Assembly (NCBI GenBank): GCA_019671005.1 | Contig: CM033715.1 | Span: forward strand, 10,230,001-10,294,000 | DNA from: Hibiscus mutabilis | Lineage: Eukaryota > Streptophyta > Magnoliopsida > Malvales > Malvaceae | Direction of reading: 5' to 3' | DNA: 64,000 nucleotides | Shown: positions 11,200 through 22,369 of the stretch, piece by piece | How the letters are laid out: each line of letters begins with the position of its first letter | Numbering within the stretch: position 1 is the first letter of the stretch | Notes under the pieces: model-generated | Told to the model about the DNA's origin: nothing | Seen by the model: the letters and a program-made list of their open reading frames with translations, nothing else | The model's database searches: none | Made by a program: the position numbers and the translations under genes

Positions 11200-11268
11200 A
11201 TGTCTAGGGTTTTAGGAATTGATTTTGGTTCTCTAATTATTCAAGCATCACCCCCTTTTATCGCTTGA
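11200..11268 (+). CDS. possible upstream ORF before argC, 22 aa
   Basis: ATG at 11200, in a CT-rich leader-like stretch (CCTCTCTCTCAG), opens a 22-codon frame ending TGA at 11266. The reductase start codon follows about 100 nt later. The transcription start is unknown, so it may lie outside the mRNA. No conserved peptide was recognised. Confidence 0.2.
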   Translation: MSRVLGIDFGSLIIQASPPFIA

Positions 11269-11371
11269 AGTAATTTCACTGCTCACTTTTTTTCCTATAT
11301 AATTCAAACACCATCAATCTTAGGCCTTTTTAATTTTTGTGATTTGTGTGGCAAAATTTTGTTAGAACAAA

Positions 11372-14208
11372 ATGAGCACTGCTACTTTCAATTCAATTTG
11401 TTTCAATCAAGGTTTTTTACGAAAGGTATGTTTGTGTTCAACCTAAATCTTTCTGTTTGTTTCCTTAGAAAATGTTGTAAATGAAGCAAAATCAAACTTT
11501 CAAGATATCTTCTTTCGTTTTCCCCCCAAAATCTAACTCTGGGTGTTCAAAATTTTAGGGCGAAGTGAAGAATAGAAATCAAAGAGTAAAGCCTAATGCA
11601 GGAGGAGCCTCAGTATTATCAACACAATGTATGCAATCTTCAGAAAAGAACAAAAAGGAAGTCCGCATTGGTATTCTTGGTGCTAGTGGCTATACTGGAG
11701 CTGAGGTGTGTCAATAGGTGTTATGACATGTATTATGCATATGTATGTTATTTGTTAACTGGTAAAAATGAGGTTGATTCTATGTTATTTTCTTACAGAT
11801 TGTTCGGCTCCTAGCGAACCATCCCTACTTCGGTATTACATTGATGACTGCTGATAGAAAAGCTGGCCAATCTATGGGTTCAGTGTTTAGTCATTTAGCA
11901 ATACAAGTAAGCTAATACTCTTCCTATGTCCTGGAAACAGGCTTCAATTTTGGGGCATGAATGTGTTTTACTATCGTCATAGAATTGATTGTATGTGCGG
12001 AAGCAGGCCATTGTTGTGTTTCTTTAGAATAATTGTTGAGTCCCCTTGGTTTTTCGCAGGATCTGCCGACTCTGGTTTCGGTTAAGGATGCAGACTTTTC
12101 CCATGTGGATGCTGTGTTCTGTTGTTTGCCTCATGGAACTACACAGGTGCTCTATAATTTTATTACCTGTCCGTTTTTTTGTCTTTACTTAAAATCGAGT
12201 CATTTTTATCAATTATCTTGACAAAGTTTGTTTATTTTAATATCTTTTAGGAAATCATCAAAGGCCTTCCCCGCCATTTGAAGATTGTTGATCTTTCTGC
12301 AGTATGCTTTTAATTCACTTATGTTTCTATTCTTCTAAAGGTATTTTTACATGCCTGGTATAAAGTTGTCTGATTATGTAATGTAATATGAAATGATTTT
12401 CAGGACTTTCGACTGAGAGATATTGCGGAGTATGAGGAATGGTATGGTCAACCACATAGTGCCCCGGACTTGCAGGTTCTTATTTTCTATCATTATTTAA
12501 TAAGTAAAAGATAAATCCTTTACTTTTTGCAGTATTTAAAGAAGTTACTGCACCTACTCTATATACTCGACTGCAAGTTCTAGTTGAAAGATGTTATTCT
12601 TTATGTTAACTAGTTAGTTTTCACCGTATTCCAGAAAGAAGCTGTATATGGTTTGACGGAGATTTTAAGAGATGAAGTAAAAAGTGCACGCCTAGTTGCT
12701 AATCCTGGTTGTTATCCAACATCAATTCAGCTTCCACTTGTTCCCTTGATAAAGGTTTATGCCCTTATCTTGTTTCTTAAGTTGTTTCATGTTGCGTTTT
12801 ATTGAGTTGAGGATCCAATCTTTATAATCTTTGTTGATATAGATGCTATACTAATGGTGCTTTTAATATTGTCTACCATATTGAACATCTTTTTTGTATG
12901 ACTGTTGTATTATTGATGCCACCCGTTTGAACCTATCATTAGCTAATAATATGGACATCATATGTTTACTTGCATTTGACTTGCAGGCTAAACTCATTGA
13001 ACATGGAAATATCATTATTGACTCAAAATCTGGTGTTAGCGGAGCAGGTTGCCTTTATCCATTGTCTTCTGCATATACGTGCACATTTTGAAAACATTTT
13101 CTGTTTCTTGCTGCATTTCTTCTTCTTTTTTTTCTGATATAGGTTGTTTTTTCAGGACGTGGAGCCAAAGAAGCAAATTTATATTCTGAAATAGCTGAAG
13201 GCATATATTCTTATGGTGTTACAAGACATCGCCATGGTGAGTATGTTGACTCAAATGCTTCTTGACTTTGAGTTCTTATTAGTTGTCTACTTCCTGTAAT
13301 AATATTGGTATTCTTTATGTCAAATTTAGAACTGTTAATTCTACTTTATTTTTTATGGAACTATGATAGTTACTGAAGTGGAATGTTAAGCTTCGCTACA
13401 ACTTTTGAGGCCTAAGTTCTGCTTTGGATAAACCTGAGGCTGTGATATATATATTTTTTTCTGTTTTCCATTTCAGCTCCAGAAATTGAACAGGGACTAT
13501 CTGATGCTGCACAATCAAGAATAACAGTTAGTTTCACACCGCACCTAATGCCAATGGTGAGACCTGTAATCAACCGCATTTCAGTGTTAATATCCGTGTG
13601 TCTTTTTTCTTTCAAAAGGATTTAGATCACGGGACTCTTTTCTTTAATTGCCATGCCAGATCCGTGGAATGCAATCAACAATATATGTAGAAATGTCTCA
13701 AGGAGTTACGATTGAAGATTTATACCAGCAATTAAGACAATGTTACGAGGTATAACTTATATGGCATGGTTGGTTTTATTCTTTGTTTCATTAGTCAGGA
13801 TGCATCGTCTCTTTTCTCAATGGATGTACTTTGCATGTACCTGAATACTTGTTTTACTTTTCTTTTATTTCCCCTCAGGGTGAAGAATTTGTGAAGCTGT
13901 TAGACAAGGGAGTTGTGCCCCGCACTCATAATGTTCGAGGTTCCAACTATTGTTTAATGAACGTCTTTCCTGATCGAATACCTGGAAGAGCAATAATCAT
14001 ATCAGTTGTATGTATTAAATGCATGATTTTTCAATACAAAACATTCTACTGTGCTCTCCTCTCATTGTTTACTGAGCCCTTGAAAAAACCCATACTGCAG
14101 ATCGATAATCTGGTGAAGGGAGCTTCGGGTCAAGCACTACAAAATCTTAATATAATGCTTGGTTATCCAGAGAATACAGGGCTTCTCTACCGGCCATTAT
14201 TTCCATGA
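11372..14208 (+). CDS. argC: N-acetyl-gamma-glutamyl-phosphate reductase, plastid
   Basis: This enzyme reduces N-acetyl-glutamyl-5-phosphate to the semialdehyde with NADPH, the third step of ornithine/arginine synthesis in plastids. Thirteen exons join in frame: 11372-11425, 11559-11705, 11799-11906, 12060-12146, 12251-12301, 12404-12475, 12635-12754, 12987-13047, 13156-13236, 13477-13556, 13660-13749, 13879-14007, 14101-14208. They give 395 aa, close to the plant enzyme's usual length. Residues 1-50 are Ser/Asn/Lys-rich, fitting a transit peptide. The Rossmann motif GILGASGYTGAE ends at residue 67. The catalytic Cys lies in ANPGCYPT (about residue 199), and the RHRHAPE histidine region is near 257-263. 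All introns are GT-AG and no break is seen. The start is the only ATG in exon 1 that adds a transit peptide. Confidence 0.95.
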
Positions 14209-14696
14209 CGCATACTATCTTTTTCACCCTTCTAAGTAAGTTTATTGCCATCAATTTCATGTTGTATATATATAGTGACTATGGTAGAGCTATAAGCATA
14301 AAATTTGGGCACTAACTTCATAGTTTTTGCAGGTGGTTTTAAAAAGCTTCCAATGTGTGTTGAAGGTCTCCAGCTAAGTTTTGTTGGGAAATGGGTTGTT
14401 AGATGCTAAGATGAAAACAAATAAAAAATAAAGATGATGTATCCATGGAAGGCCGTATTTACCCTTTTTTTTTAATTTCAAATGGATCAGTAATTGTGTC
14501 TCGGATGAATTTAGAAAACTTGATTTGCCAAAATTTTAGATAAGTTAATATCTTTTCTTATCTATATGGTATTTGTTTTAGTATTTTTTTTTTGGTAATT
14601 ATCTGTTTTTTGTTTTCTACATAACATATACATGGGAGGAGAGTAAATGAGAAGCATCAAAATAGGGTAGTTCTAGGGTGAGGTACTCTTAAGGTG
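14209..14696 (+). other. argC 3' region
   Basis: AT-rich downstream sequence. Possible polyadenylation-type AATAAAG/AAATAAAAAATAAAG lies around 14418-14432. No other gene was seen. Confidence 0.4.
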
Positions 14697-14841
14697 CGGC
14701 TAAAATGAGGTGATTTTACCTAAACTTTTATTCATTTAGGTTAGTTAGAAAAATACTTTCCATTTTACATAAATTTTTACAAGTATTATATAAATTTTTA
14801 TTATTTTTTTATAAAAATTTATGTTAGTTGTATTTTAGCCG
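14697..14841. mobile_element. small MITE, about 145 bp
   Basis: Ends CGGCTAAAAT and ATTTTAGCCG are exact reverse complements. AAATTTTTA-type inner sequence is also mirrored. No clear target duplication, no coding capacity. Confidence 0.4.
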
Positions 14842-15056
14842 ATTTTTTTTTTTAACTTTCCCATCAAAGTACCACGTCCTCGTGCTCATTGGATGATTTT
14901 GGAACTTTGTGTTGTTGTCTTTTTTATGGTGGTAATGGAATGTGGCAGACCATTCAATTTGAAATTATGGCATCACACACAGAGAGAGTATTAATACCTG
15001 CCTTCCATTCATTTCTATTTTTTTTTTGAGGTCTATAGAAATTGAAACTTCATAGG

Positions 15057-15058
<2 letters not shown>

Positions 15059-15091
<33 letters not shown>

Positions 15092-15092
15092 T
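15059..15092. repeat. (AAT)n microsatellite
   Basis: About eleven uninterrupted AAT units. Confidence 0.9.
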
Positions 15093-15379
15093 TTTTTTTC
15101 TTGTTAAAGCATTTGGAAATTTCTATTTATTTTGATACAAGTCTGAATAATAAATAAACTGAATGAATTTAAATGTTATTAAATTGATTTGATTGGAAAG
15201 AAGAGTGGGGGAAAGAAACCCAAAAAAAAAGGCAAAATGAATGTTGGGAGATGAAATGAAATAATAATAATAAGACAACAGAAATAAAACAATCTTTTAG
15301 GACGCGTGGGACCCATCATTATTCCATGAGACGATAGTAATCGAAATGTTTGGTATGCGGCGAACCGATTTGCACATCC

Positions 15380-15857
15380 GACACTACCCACGTGGCACGA
15401 AATGAGACAAGGACTCTTGTTTGGAAAATTATCACAACAAATATAAGTTATGAATATTAGTTGTATGATTAATTAATATTTAGTCCTTTTTTTTATTTTT
15501 CGTATCAGACAAGATATTAGTGTTGTTTTTCCTAAACAATTTTATTCATAAATAAATTTTTTTGCGAAAAAAATTATCGACATATATAATTTGTATCATA
15601 GTTCATGTGGATTTCATGTTAATACGAGATTCAAATCATGGTTCATATGTATCTACACTACCAATTGAATAATTTTTTCACCTAAAAAGGAAGAAAATCT
15701 AGGATTGAACGTGAATATAAGTCCATTTTGTTTGACCATAAAAATTTAATAATTTTTTCAACTAGAGATATTATATTCTCAAAGTAAATGTCAATATTTG
15801 AATTTATATAAGATGAGACAATTTGAGCATCCTTGATCACTTAACCAATTAGTAGAT
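15380..15857. repeat. left copy of long direct duplication flanking a retro-insert
   Basis: Starts GACACTACCCACGTGGCACG and ends CCAATTAGTAGAT. The same sequence with extra blocks occurs at 19228-19855 on the other side of the insert. The left copy lacks about 150 bp present in the right copy (around AATATTTCACCTTTGG and the block after ATGTATCTAAACTACC). It has no LTR-type ends or primer-binding site, so it looks like duplicated host sequence and not an LTR. Confidence 0.75.
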
Positions 15858-17550
15858 GGGGAATTTGCAAAAAGCGAAGGATTCTTCCAAGAAGAAAACC
15901 GCGAAGGAGATCCAAGAAGTTCTCAACTCGGTGTACGATAAGTTGAACCAACAATATAATTCCCTTCAAGATGCAGTGGAGGCAATGAAGGCGGAATTGG
16001 AGTCGTTGGGAAAGAGTGTTCTTAGACTTGAGAAATCCAAAAAGGAGGCCAAGCAGACCCAAGGTGTTTTCGAGTCCCGTCTTGACGAAGTAGAGTCCAT
16101 AGATGATCGGTTCAAGGATGAGACACGAGAAGTTCTCAACAAGTTGGTGACTGTTCGAGGGAGTAATGCTAGTGAAGCTGAGATGGAAGCTTTACGGAAA
16201 GAAGTGGATGAGCTCAAAAGGGAGCTGCTTAGTTGCAAGACCTCAATGAGTGAATGTGATGCGATCAAGACCTTCTTAGAGGGATTTAGACCGGGGGCGA
16301 AACTCGCAGTAGAGCAGGGAGATGCCCAGAGACTTTCAGAGGCTCTTGTTGTTGTTGAACCTCTGACCGAGCCCGCAGAATGCAAGCAGGCAAGTGTTGA
16401 GTCAACCAAGCCCAGTTCGAGAGACGAGGGGAATGGTGAGGCTAAGTCCGTGCCAGAAAAGAAGGGGAGCAAGAAGTTGAAGTGCTACTTCTGTGATGGT
16501 CCTCATTTGATAAGAGGATGTCCCGAGAAGAACCGTCTAGCTGCCATGGTGAAGACATCAGACGAGTCAAAGGGAGAAGTAGCGAGACTTGGGGCGATTG
16601 TGTGTGTCAATGTTGCCAAGCGAAGTGAGAACCGTGGTTCGACTACGAGTGCCAAAGTAGTCCAGCCAGTGATTAGACTTGGTGCGATAATAAGTGTGAA
16701 AGTTGTCAAGCCAAAGGTAAAGACGAGGCGATTGGAGTGCTACCGATGCAAGGGACCTCATAAGTTGCGGAGATGTCTGTTTCGAGCCAAGTGGTCTGAG
16801 GGACAGGACAAGGCCAATAGTAAAGAGCCTGTGAAACTTGGTTCAGAGTTGTCTAGTTCTGCCAAGGTAAGCGGAGACCATGAGAAGAATGGGTTGAAGA
16901 TGTCCGGGAAGGCTGGGAAAGAGCTTGCCGAGAATGTTCGAGTGAAGAATATTACTTTTGAGACCAGTAGAGTGTCGAAGAGGGCTGAGCCGTTGAGGGA
17001 CATAGCAACTGTTAAGATGCCACCTATGGGCAAGGTGGGAAAGAAGCGAAGGACTTCGAGGAAGAAATGCCAACGCAAGTTGAAGCAACTAGAGTGCTAC
17101 CAGTGTAAGGGGCCTCACAAATTGCGAGAGTGTCTGGATCGAGTCAAGCCATCCAAAGAGTTGGGTGAGCCCGAAGAGAGCGAGGCTACATCGCTTGATC
17201 CGATAATGTCGAGTTCTGCCAAGGCCAAGGGGGACCGAAAGCAGGAAGAGGTGACCATGTCTGAGAAGGCTACCGAGGAGCTTACCGAGGATGTTCGGGG
17301 AAATAGCATCACCTTTGAGACCATTGGAGTGTCGAAGGGGGCCAAGCCGTTAAGGGACATAGTAACCGTGGAGACACCACCAATGGGCAAGGTGGGAAAC
17401 GAGCGACGAACTTCAGGTAGGAAGTGTCGACGCAAGAGAAAGCACCGAACTTCAAGGAAGAAGGATCGATGCAAGAGAGCACCAAACTTCAAGTCAGAAG
17501 GGCAGATGCAACCAGAAGCAACGGACTTCAGGGAAGAAGAGCCGATGTAG
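15856..17550 (+). CDS. retroelement Gag-like protein with three zinc knuckles
   Basis: A 564-aa frame from a retrotransposon Gag region. Residues 1-140 are charged and probably coiled coil (AMKAELESLGKSVLRLEKSK, EALRKEVDELKRELL). Zinc knuckles of spacing C-X2-C-X3-H-X4-C start near residues 210 (CYFCDGPHLIRGC), 295 (CYRCKGPHKLRRC) and 414 (CYQCKGPHKLREC). Residues about 290-405 and 410-520 are two tandem copies of one module, each holding ITFET, PLRDI and PPMGKVG. The C-terminus is Arg/Lys-rich and breaks down in a minisatellite. The ATG sits exactly at the junction with the left host copy, so part of it may be contributed by host DNA. No protease, RT, RNase H or integrase follows. Confidence 0.7.
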   Translation: MGNLQKAKDSSKKKTAKEIQEVLNSVYDKLNQQYNSLQDAVEAMKAELESLGKSVLRLEKSKKEAKQTQGVFESRLDEVESIDDRFKDETREVLNKLVTVRGSNASEAEMEALRKEVDELKRELLSCKTSMSECDAIKTFLEGFRPGAKLAVEQGDAQRLSEALVVVEPLTEPAECKQASVESTKPSSRDEGNGEAKSVPEKKGSKKLKCYFCDGPHLIRGCPEKNRLAAMVKTSDESKGEVARLGAIVCVNVAKRSENRGSTTSAKVVQPVIRLGAIISVKVVKPKVKTRRLECYRCKGPHKLRRCLFRAKWSEGQDKANSKEPVKLGSELSSSAKVSGDHEKNGLKMSGKAGKELAENVRVKNITFETSRVSKRAEPLRDIATVKMPPMGKVGKKRRTSRKKCQRKLKQLECYQCKGPHKLRECLDRVKPSKELGEPEESEATSLDPIMSSSAKAKGDRKQEEVTMSEKATEELTEDVRGNSITFETIGVSKGAKPLRDIVTVETPPMGKVGNERRTSGRKCRRKRKHRTSRKKDRCKRAPNFKSEGQMQPEATDFREEEPM

Positions 17551-17660
17551 AGTATCGCAACGGACTTTGTGGCGAAAGTGCCGATGCATGCAAAGAACTT
17601 CGATGAAGAATGTTCAATGCAGAGGAGGCCAGACTTCAAGGAGAAAGAAGGGCTGACCTG
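17425..17660 (+). repeat. minisatellite, about 36-bp units, at the end of the Gag frame
   Basis: About six diverged units built on AACTTCAAGGAAGAAGG and GCCGATGCAA repeat across the end of the Gag frame and beyond its stop at 17548-17550. Overlapping frames stay open here because of the repeat, not because of separate genes. Confidence 0.6.
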
Positions 17661-17775
17661 TTTTAGAGTAAATGTGATCGAGGAGAAGGTACATCTCAAA
17701 CACATTCCTAGTGTTTTTGGTTTTGATTTGCCATTGTTGATGAGCGTAGGTCAAGTAAGACCCAATCTTCAGTGA

Positions 17776-18522
17776 GGGGGAAATGAAGATTGGAAGAGAC
17801 CTTTCAGAGTTCAAAGGGGCAAGCCAGAGTTGTTGACGAATCTGAGAGTTCAGCCTGTGTTCAATGTTGTGACAACTTCCAAGTCTTTGCCGCATGACCA
17901 AGTGGGTCTGAGTCGAGGTAAATCGGAGTTTGTGGGAGAATGCTCCTACAAGGGAGATGTATCAAGAGGCGTCTTAGCACACGATGTTCAACAACAGTTT
18001 GAATCGAGGCGAACAGTTCATATGAGGGAATTGCATGAAGCCGAGGCATCGACGAGTAATCAAGTTGACCCTGCCCAGGATCGTTCGAGTGCAGCAACGA
18101 GGGCGTCGCTAAGTCAAGTGGGGGAGAATGTCACGGACCAAACTTTTCGGATCGAGACATTGGCGCGAGCATCAAATAGGGAGGTTGTGCGCAATGTAAC
18201 GGGCTTGCCAAATGTGGCCCAGCACTCGGAGAATGTCATGGACCATACCTTTGGGACCAAGGCACTGGTGCAAGAGTCGGGCAAAGAAGGTTTGTGCGGT
18301 GTAACGGGCTTGCCAAGACCATTAGACTTGGCCCAACACTTGGAGAAAGGCGTGGACCAAACCTTTGGGACTGAGACATTGGCGCAAGAATCAGCCAAAG
18401 AGGGTTTGTGCGGTGTAACGGGCTTGCCAAGACCATCACACTTGGCCCGGCACTTGGAGAATGCTAAAGAGCCCGCAAGCCCACTGGACTTAGCCAAATC
18501 CATTGAGGATTCAGGAGGTTAA
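17776..18522 (+). pseudogene. retroelement C-terminal frame with 38-aa repeats, no ATG
   Basis: An open frame without a good ATG (first usable codons are TTG at 17830) runs to TAA at 18520-18522. Its second half holds three to four copies of a module of about 38 residues with the core DQTFGTETLAQES, then GLCGVTGLPRP, then LAQHLE. It follows the Gag frame in the same element. I recognise no enzymatic domain. It may be a structural region of a non-autonomous element or a decayed remnant. Confidence 0.45.
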
Positions 18523-18539
18523 TTCGGTCAAAGCATCAT

Positions 18540-19229
18540 CTATTTATTTGAAATATAATTTGTAGATAATGTTTGTGATAATTAGAGATTTGAAATTGAG
18601 ATTTGATTAGATAAGATCAATCTCGACCGTCGATGTAATTTAAATTGAGCCGTTGGATGTAGGGGAGTTCAACTATAAATAGAGGCTCCCTCATCACTTG
18701 TAAATCACCACTTCATCTCATATTCACTTATTCATTTACTTTGAGTAATACAAGAAACATTTACTCTAAACTCTTTGAGTGTTCTTTATTGTTCTTAAGT
18801 GTTCTTCGTTGTTCTAGCTGCCAATCTCTTTCTGTTGTTATTTGATTAGTTTCCGCTTAGAACGATCTTTCGTTCAAGGGCTTCGGGAAGTGTTTGATCT
18901 TCCGGAGCGAGAATCCTGGATGAGTTAGGTGTTTGTCGAGAGAGCTTCACCTAAGGCCGTGACAAGGGATTTCAGGGTGACTTAGCAGACGTTTCAACCG
19001 AGAAAGCGACTAAGGTCCGCACGATTCGTCTGGCAAAGGTCTAGCCCCGCGACACAAGTGGTGCCTGTGACAAGATCCATCGAAACCTGGAGGGCTTGTC
19101 GGAGCCGTTGTCGAGCAGGAGTACTCACAAGGCTGATTGAAGGCTGACTTAGGCGTAGGAATCGACTGATTTGCGTCGAAGGCGTCTAAGGCCGCACGGA
19201 TTCGCTAGGGTCAAAATCTAGCCCCGTGA
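18540..19229 (+). mobile_element. LTR-like 3' portion of the Gag-bearing retroelement
   Basis: A TATA box (TATAAATAG, 18674) is followed by an R/U5-like region with repeated TGTTCTT units, then a GC-richer part. A diverged duplication of the phrase CTAAGG-CCGCACG-ATTCG ... TCTAGCCCCG-GACAC occurs near 19010-19056 and again at 19184-19231. The second copy runs straight into host sequence at GACAC, a microhomology shared with the left host flank. No matching 5' LTR is present, so the element is incomplete at its left side. Confidence 0.55.
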
Positions 19230-19855
19230 CACTACCCACGTGGCACGAAATGAGACAAGGACTCTTGTTTGGAAAATTATCACAACAAATATTTCACCTT
19301 TGGATAATAATTCAACAAGTTATGAATATTAGTTGTATGATTAATTAATATTTAGTCTTTTTTTATTTTTCGTATCAGACAAGATATTAGTGTTGTTTTT
19401 CCTAAACAATTTTATTCATAAATAATTTTTTTTGCGAAAAAAAATATCGACATATATAATTTGTATCATAGTTCATGTGGATTTCATGTTAATACGAGAT
19501 TCAAATCATGGTTCATATGTATCTAAACTACCGTAAGATAATAAAGTATCTTTTGGACTGCAAGATTTTTGTTGAAGTTTTGAAATTAAATCAGGAGAAA
19601 GTGAGTCTTGATTTCATAAAGTTCAAACTTCAAATCTGTTAAATTGTAAGTTTAATGGGAAGTGAAATAAAAAGGAAGAAAATATTCACCTAAAAAGGAA
19701 GAAAATCTAGGATTGAACGTCCATTTTGTTTGACCATAAAAATTTAATAATTTTTTCAACTAAATATATTATATTCTCAAAGTAAATGTCAATATTTAAA
19801 TTTATATAAGATGAGACAATTTGAGCATCATTGATCACCCAACCAATTAGTAGAT
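19228..19855. repeat. right copy of long direct duplication flanking the retro-insert
   Basis: A 628-bp copy of 15380-15857, fuller than the left one and continuous with downstream host sequence at TAGATTAAAAATTAAT. Matching landmarks include TTCGTATCAGACAAGATATT, TTCATGTGGATTTCATGTTA and GGAAGAAAATCTAGGATTGA. Confidence 0.75.
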
Positions 19856-21205
19856 TAAAAATTAATAATTTAAATGTATACAATTTGAATATAAAATAAT
19901 TTAAATTAACTAAATACTTAAAATAATTCAATCTTACTGTTAGACTTGAATGAGTCAAAAATGAAATGGCCAACTGGGATTGGATATAAGTAAAAAAAAA
20001 CGTTTGAAAGAGAGAAAAGATTTTACTAAAAAACTCCGTTTTTCTAAAATAGTATTTTAATTTTTTTTTCTTCAAAACTGTTATTTTTAATGTCGTCATC
20101 ATTCTTTTTTCTTTTTTACTTATTTTTTTTATTTAAATTTAAATAAATATTGTATCTGTCTTGATTTCTTTCTTTTCACATATAATGAAGTATTTTGGTT
20201 TCGTTTACCTTTCTAACACGCCTTTAATATGTATTTGACACGTTTTTTTTGACCTTTAGCATGATTTTTGTCGATCGTGGTGATAGTCTGACGTTTCATG
20301 TTGCATTCATCACGACACACCCACTTATCAGAGAGAAAGCTAAGGTTCTCCTATAGCTAGATCTTTTCTTGTGGCAATTTGTCGATGCATTCAGATCTGT
20401 TAACGAATCAATTTATAGAATTGATTTACTTGGTCTTTACTCTAACATCAATATAATTGTGTACTTTAAATAGAGACTTATTGATAGCTGTTGAATTTTT
20501 TCTATCAAAGGTGATGATTGTATTCAAGAGAATGTATTTGATTTTATTTTTTCACATCCGTTGAATCTTTATATTAGGAACGTGTTATCTTTGTTTATGC
20601 ATTGTCTTTCTCATTTTTTAATAAAATTTTAAAAACCTATTTTTCTCTAATTTTGAAAAGAAAATCTCCTTAGTCAATAAATAAAGAAAAAAGAAATGAA
20701 TACTTACGATCACGAAATGACACAACTTACAAAATAGGTTCGACATTACATCAAGACAAAAGAGGCATGACCCATAAAAAACAATATCATGAAAAAACAT
20801 AACCAACCAAAACACATAAAAAAGAGCAACAACACATATAGACAAGAGGGCGGTTCAACAACACACTTGGCAATCGCTTGGTTATTATTTTTTTGGGTTA
20901 ACCGTTGCTTTATGTCTTACTAACCGACTAATTCAGATCAAGTTTTGTAGCAGTTTACTATGAGGTCTACCCTCCCAACACAATTTCTTTTATTCATAAC
21001 GTTAGGATTCGAACACTTGATTTTGCTTAAGAGATTTGGTGATTCATCCCACTAGACCAATTAGGTGTTGGTAATCACTAATTCGGACAATTTATGCGTA
21101 GTGTCATTGACATCTCTTAACACCAAAGAAACCGAAACCGAAGAATCAACTAATGAGAACGAAACCGAATAAACAATGAAGCTTTACAAGGGGATTTAAA
21201 CCAAG
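19856..21205. other. AT-rich intergenic region
   Basis: No credible gene. The minus frames at 19707-20102 and 20618-20845 are low-complexity Phe/Leu/Lys-rich translations of AT-rich DNA. 20930-21065 weakly resembles the direct repeat at 7.1-7.5 kb. Confidence 0.5.
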
Positions 21206-21303
21206 TTACCGCTTGCAAATTGTTGGAGCTTTATGCTTCAAGTGTAGCAATTCATTACCGCTTGCAAATTGTTGGAGCTTTATGCTTCAAGTGTAGCAAT
21301 TCA
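21206..21303. repeat. perfect 49-bp tandem duplication
   Basis: The unit starting TTACCGCTTGCAAATTG and ending GTGTAGCAATTCA occurs twice back to back with no mismatch that I can see. It is recent or an assembly artefact. Confidence 0.9.
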
Positions 21304-21740
21304 TGTAGTAATTGTTATAAGCAAAATGAACTGATTGAAAATAACTAAAATTTATGAACGTTATTTATATACTTTATGTTTGTACATTATGTCCTCTGAT
21401 AAGGACGCAGAAGTTTAGATCGTTAACCCCTTGTATACATGTATGATTGAAAAAACACACACACGCGAATTAAAAGAAAACAAATAAAATAATAGGATAT
21501 GGTGATACATCTCTTAAAAATGTGACCGATGGGTGAAACGTCTAAAACTCTAGAAATATTTCGCCTTAAAAACTTAGATAAAAGTGTTGAATTAGAAAAT
21601 ATGAACCCTAATCTTCAAATAATATTTCACCTCAACAACCATGGAGAAAACCTCCTAAAAATAACATATTTTGTAAAATAAATGACATCGTAAGGAGCAC
21701 TATTACTAAAAAATTTGTAAGTAATATATAATATATTTTT

Positions 21741-22282
21741 AGCTTAAGGGTTAAGAAGTCCTTAAACTTTTAAAGAAAAAAATTAATTAAGTCCTTAGTT
21801 TTTTTTTTGCACCAAATTAAGCTCTTAAACTAAGAAATTTAATCAATTAAGTTATTGAACCAAGAAAGTAAATCAATTAAGCCCTTTGACCACTTTTGAC
21901 CATTAAATCTTGACAGTTTTTTTAGATCTATTGGTGCAGTGCGTCGTGTTACAATGTTTCTACTTGATATTTTTCGGAATTTGTTTATTTTATTTAAAAA
22001 ATTCTTTAAAAGTTCTAAAATTTATAAAAAATAGTTTTTGAAAAAAATCTGTGAAAACAGCATGATAGAAATAATTGTATTATATTCTAATAATATCTAA
22101 AGAAATAACTGTCAAGATTTAATGGTCAAAATTGGTCAAATAGTTTAATTGATTTAATTTCTTGATTCAAAAGCTTAATGGATTAAATTTCTTAGTTTAA
22201 GGGCATAATTGGGTGCAAAAAATGTTCAAGGGCTTAATTGATTTTTTTCAAAAGTTTAAGGGCTTTTTACATCCTTAAGCCT
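21741..22282. mobile_element. inverted-repeat MITE, about 540 bp
   Basis: The left arm begins AGCTTAAGGGTTAAGAAGTC and the right arm ends ACATCCTTAAGCCT. Long arms of about 190 bp share TCAATTAAG, TTAAACTAAGAAATTTAATC and ATTAAATCTTGACAG in inverted form. ATATATTTTT flanks both sides (21731-21740; 22283-22292), a 9-10-bp duplication fitting Mutator-type elements. No coding sequence. Confidence 0.7.
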
Positions 22283-22369
22283 ATATATTTTTTTGTAAAA
22301 TTAAAGATTTTCTAATTTTTAAAAAATAAAAATGAAAGAAAATACCAAAAATATGCCACGTGTTGTGTT

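Noticed and set aside
15966..16472. 168-aa minus-strand ORF opposite the Gag frame
   Set aside because: Antisense shadow of the Gag coding sequence. The same holds for the minus frames at 16503-17088, 17115-17705, 17614-17901 and 17861-18503.
15380..19855. Reading the flanking 0.5-0.6-kb direct repeats as LTRs
   Set aside because: No TG...CA ends, no primer-binding site after the left copy and no polypurine tract before the right. LTR-type promoter features lie inside the insert instead.
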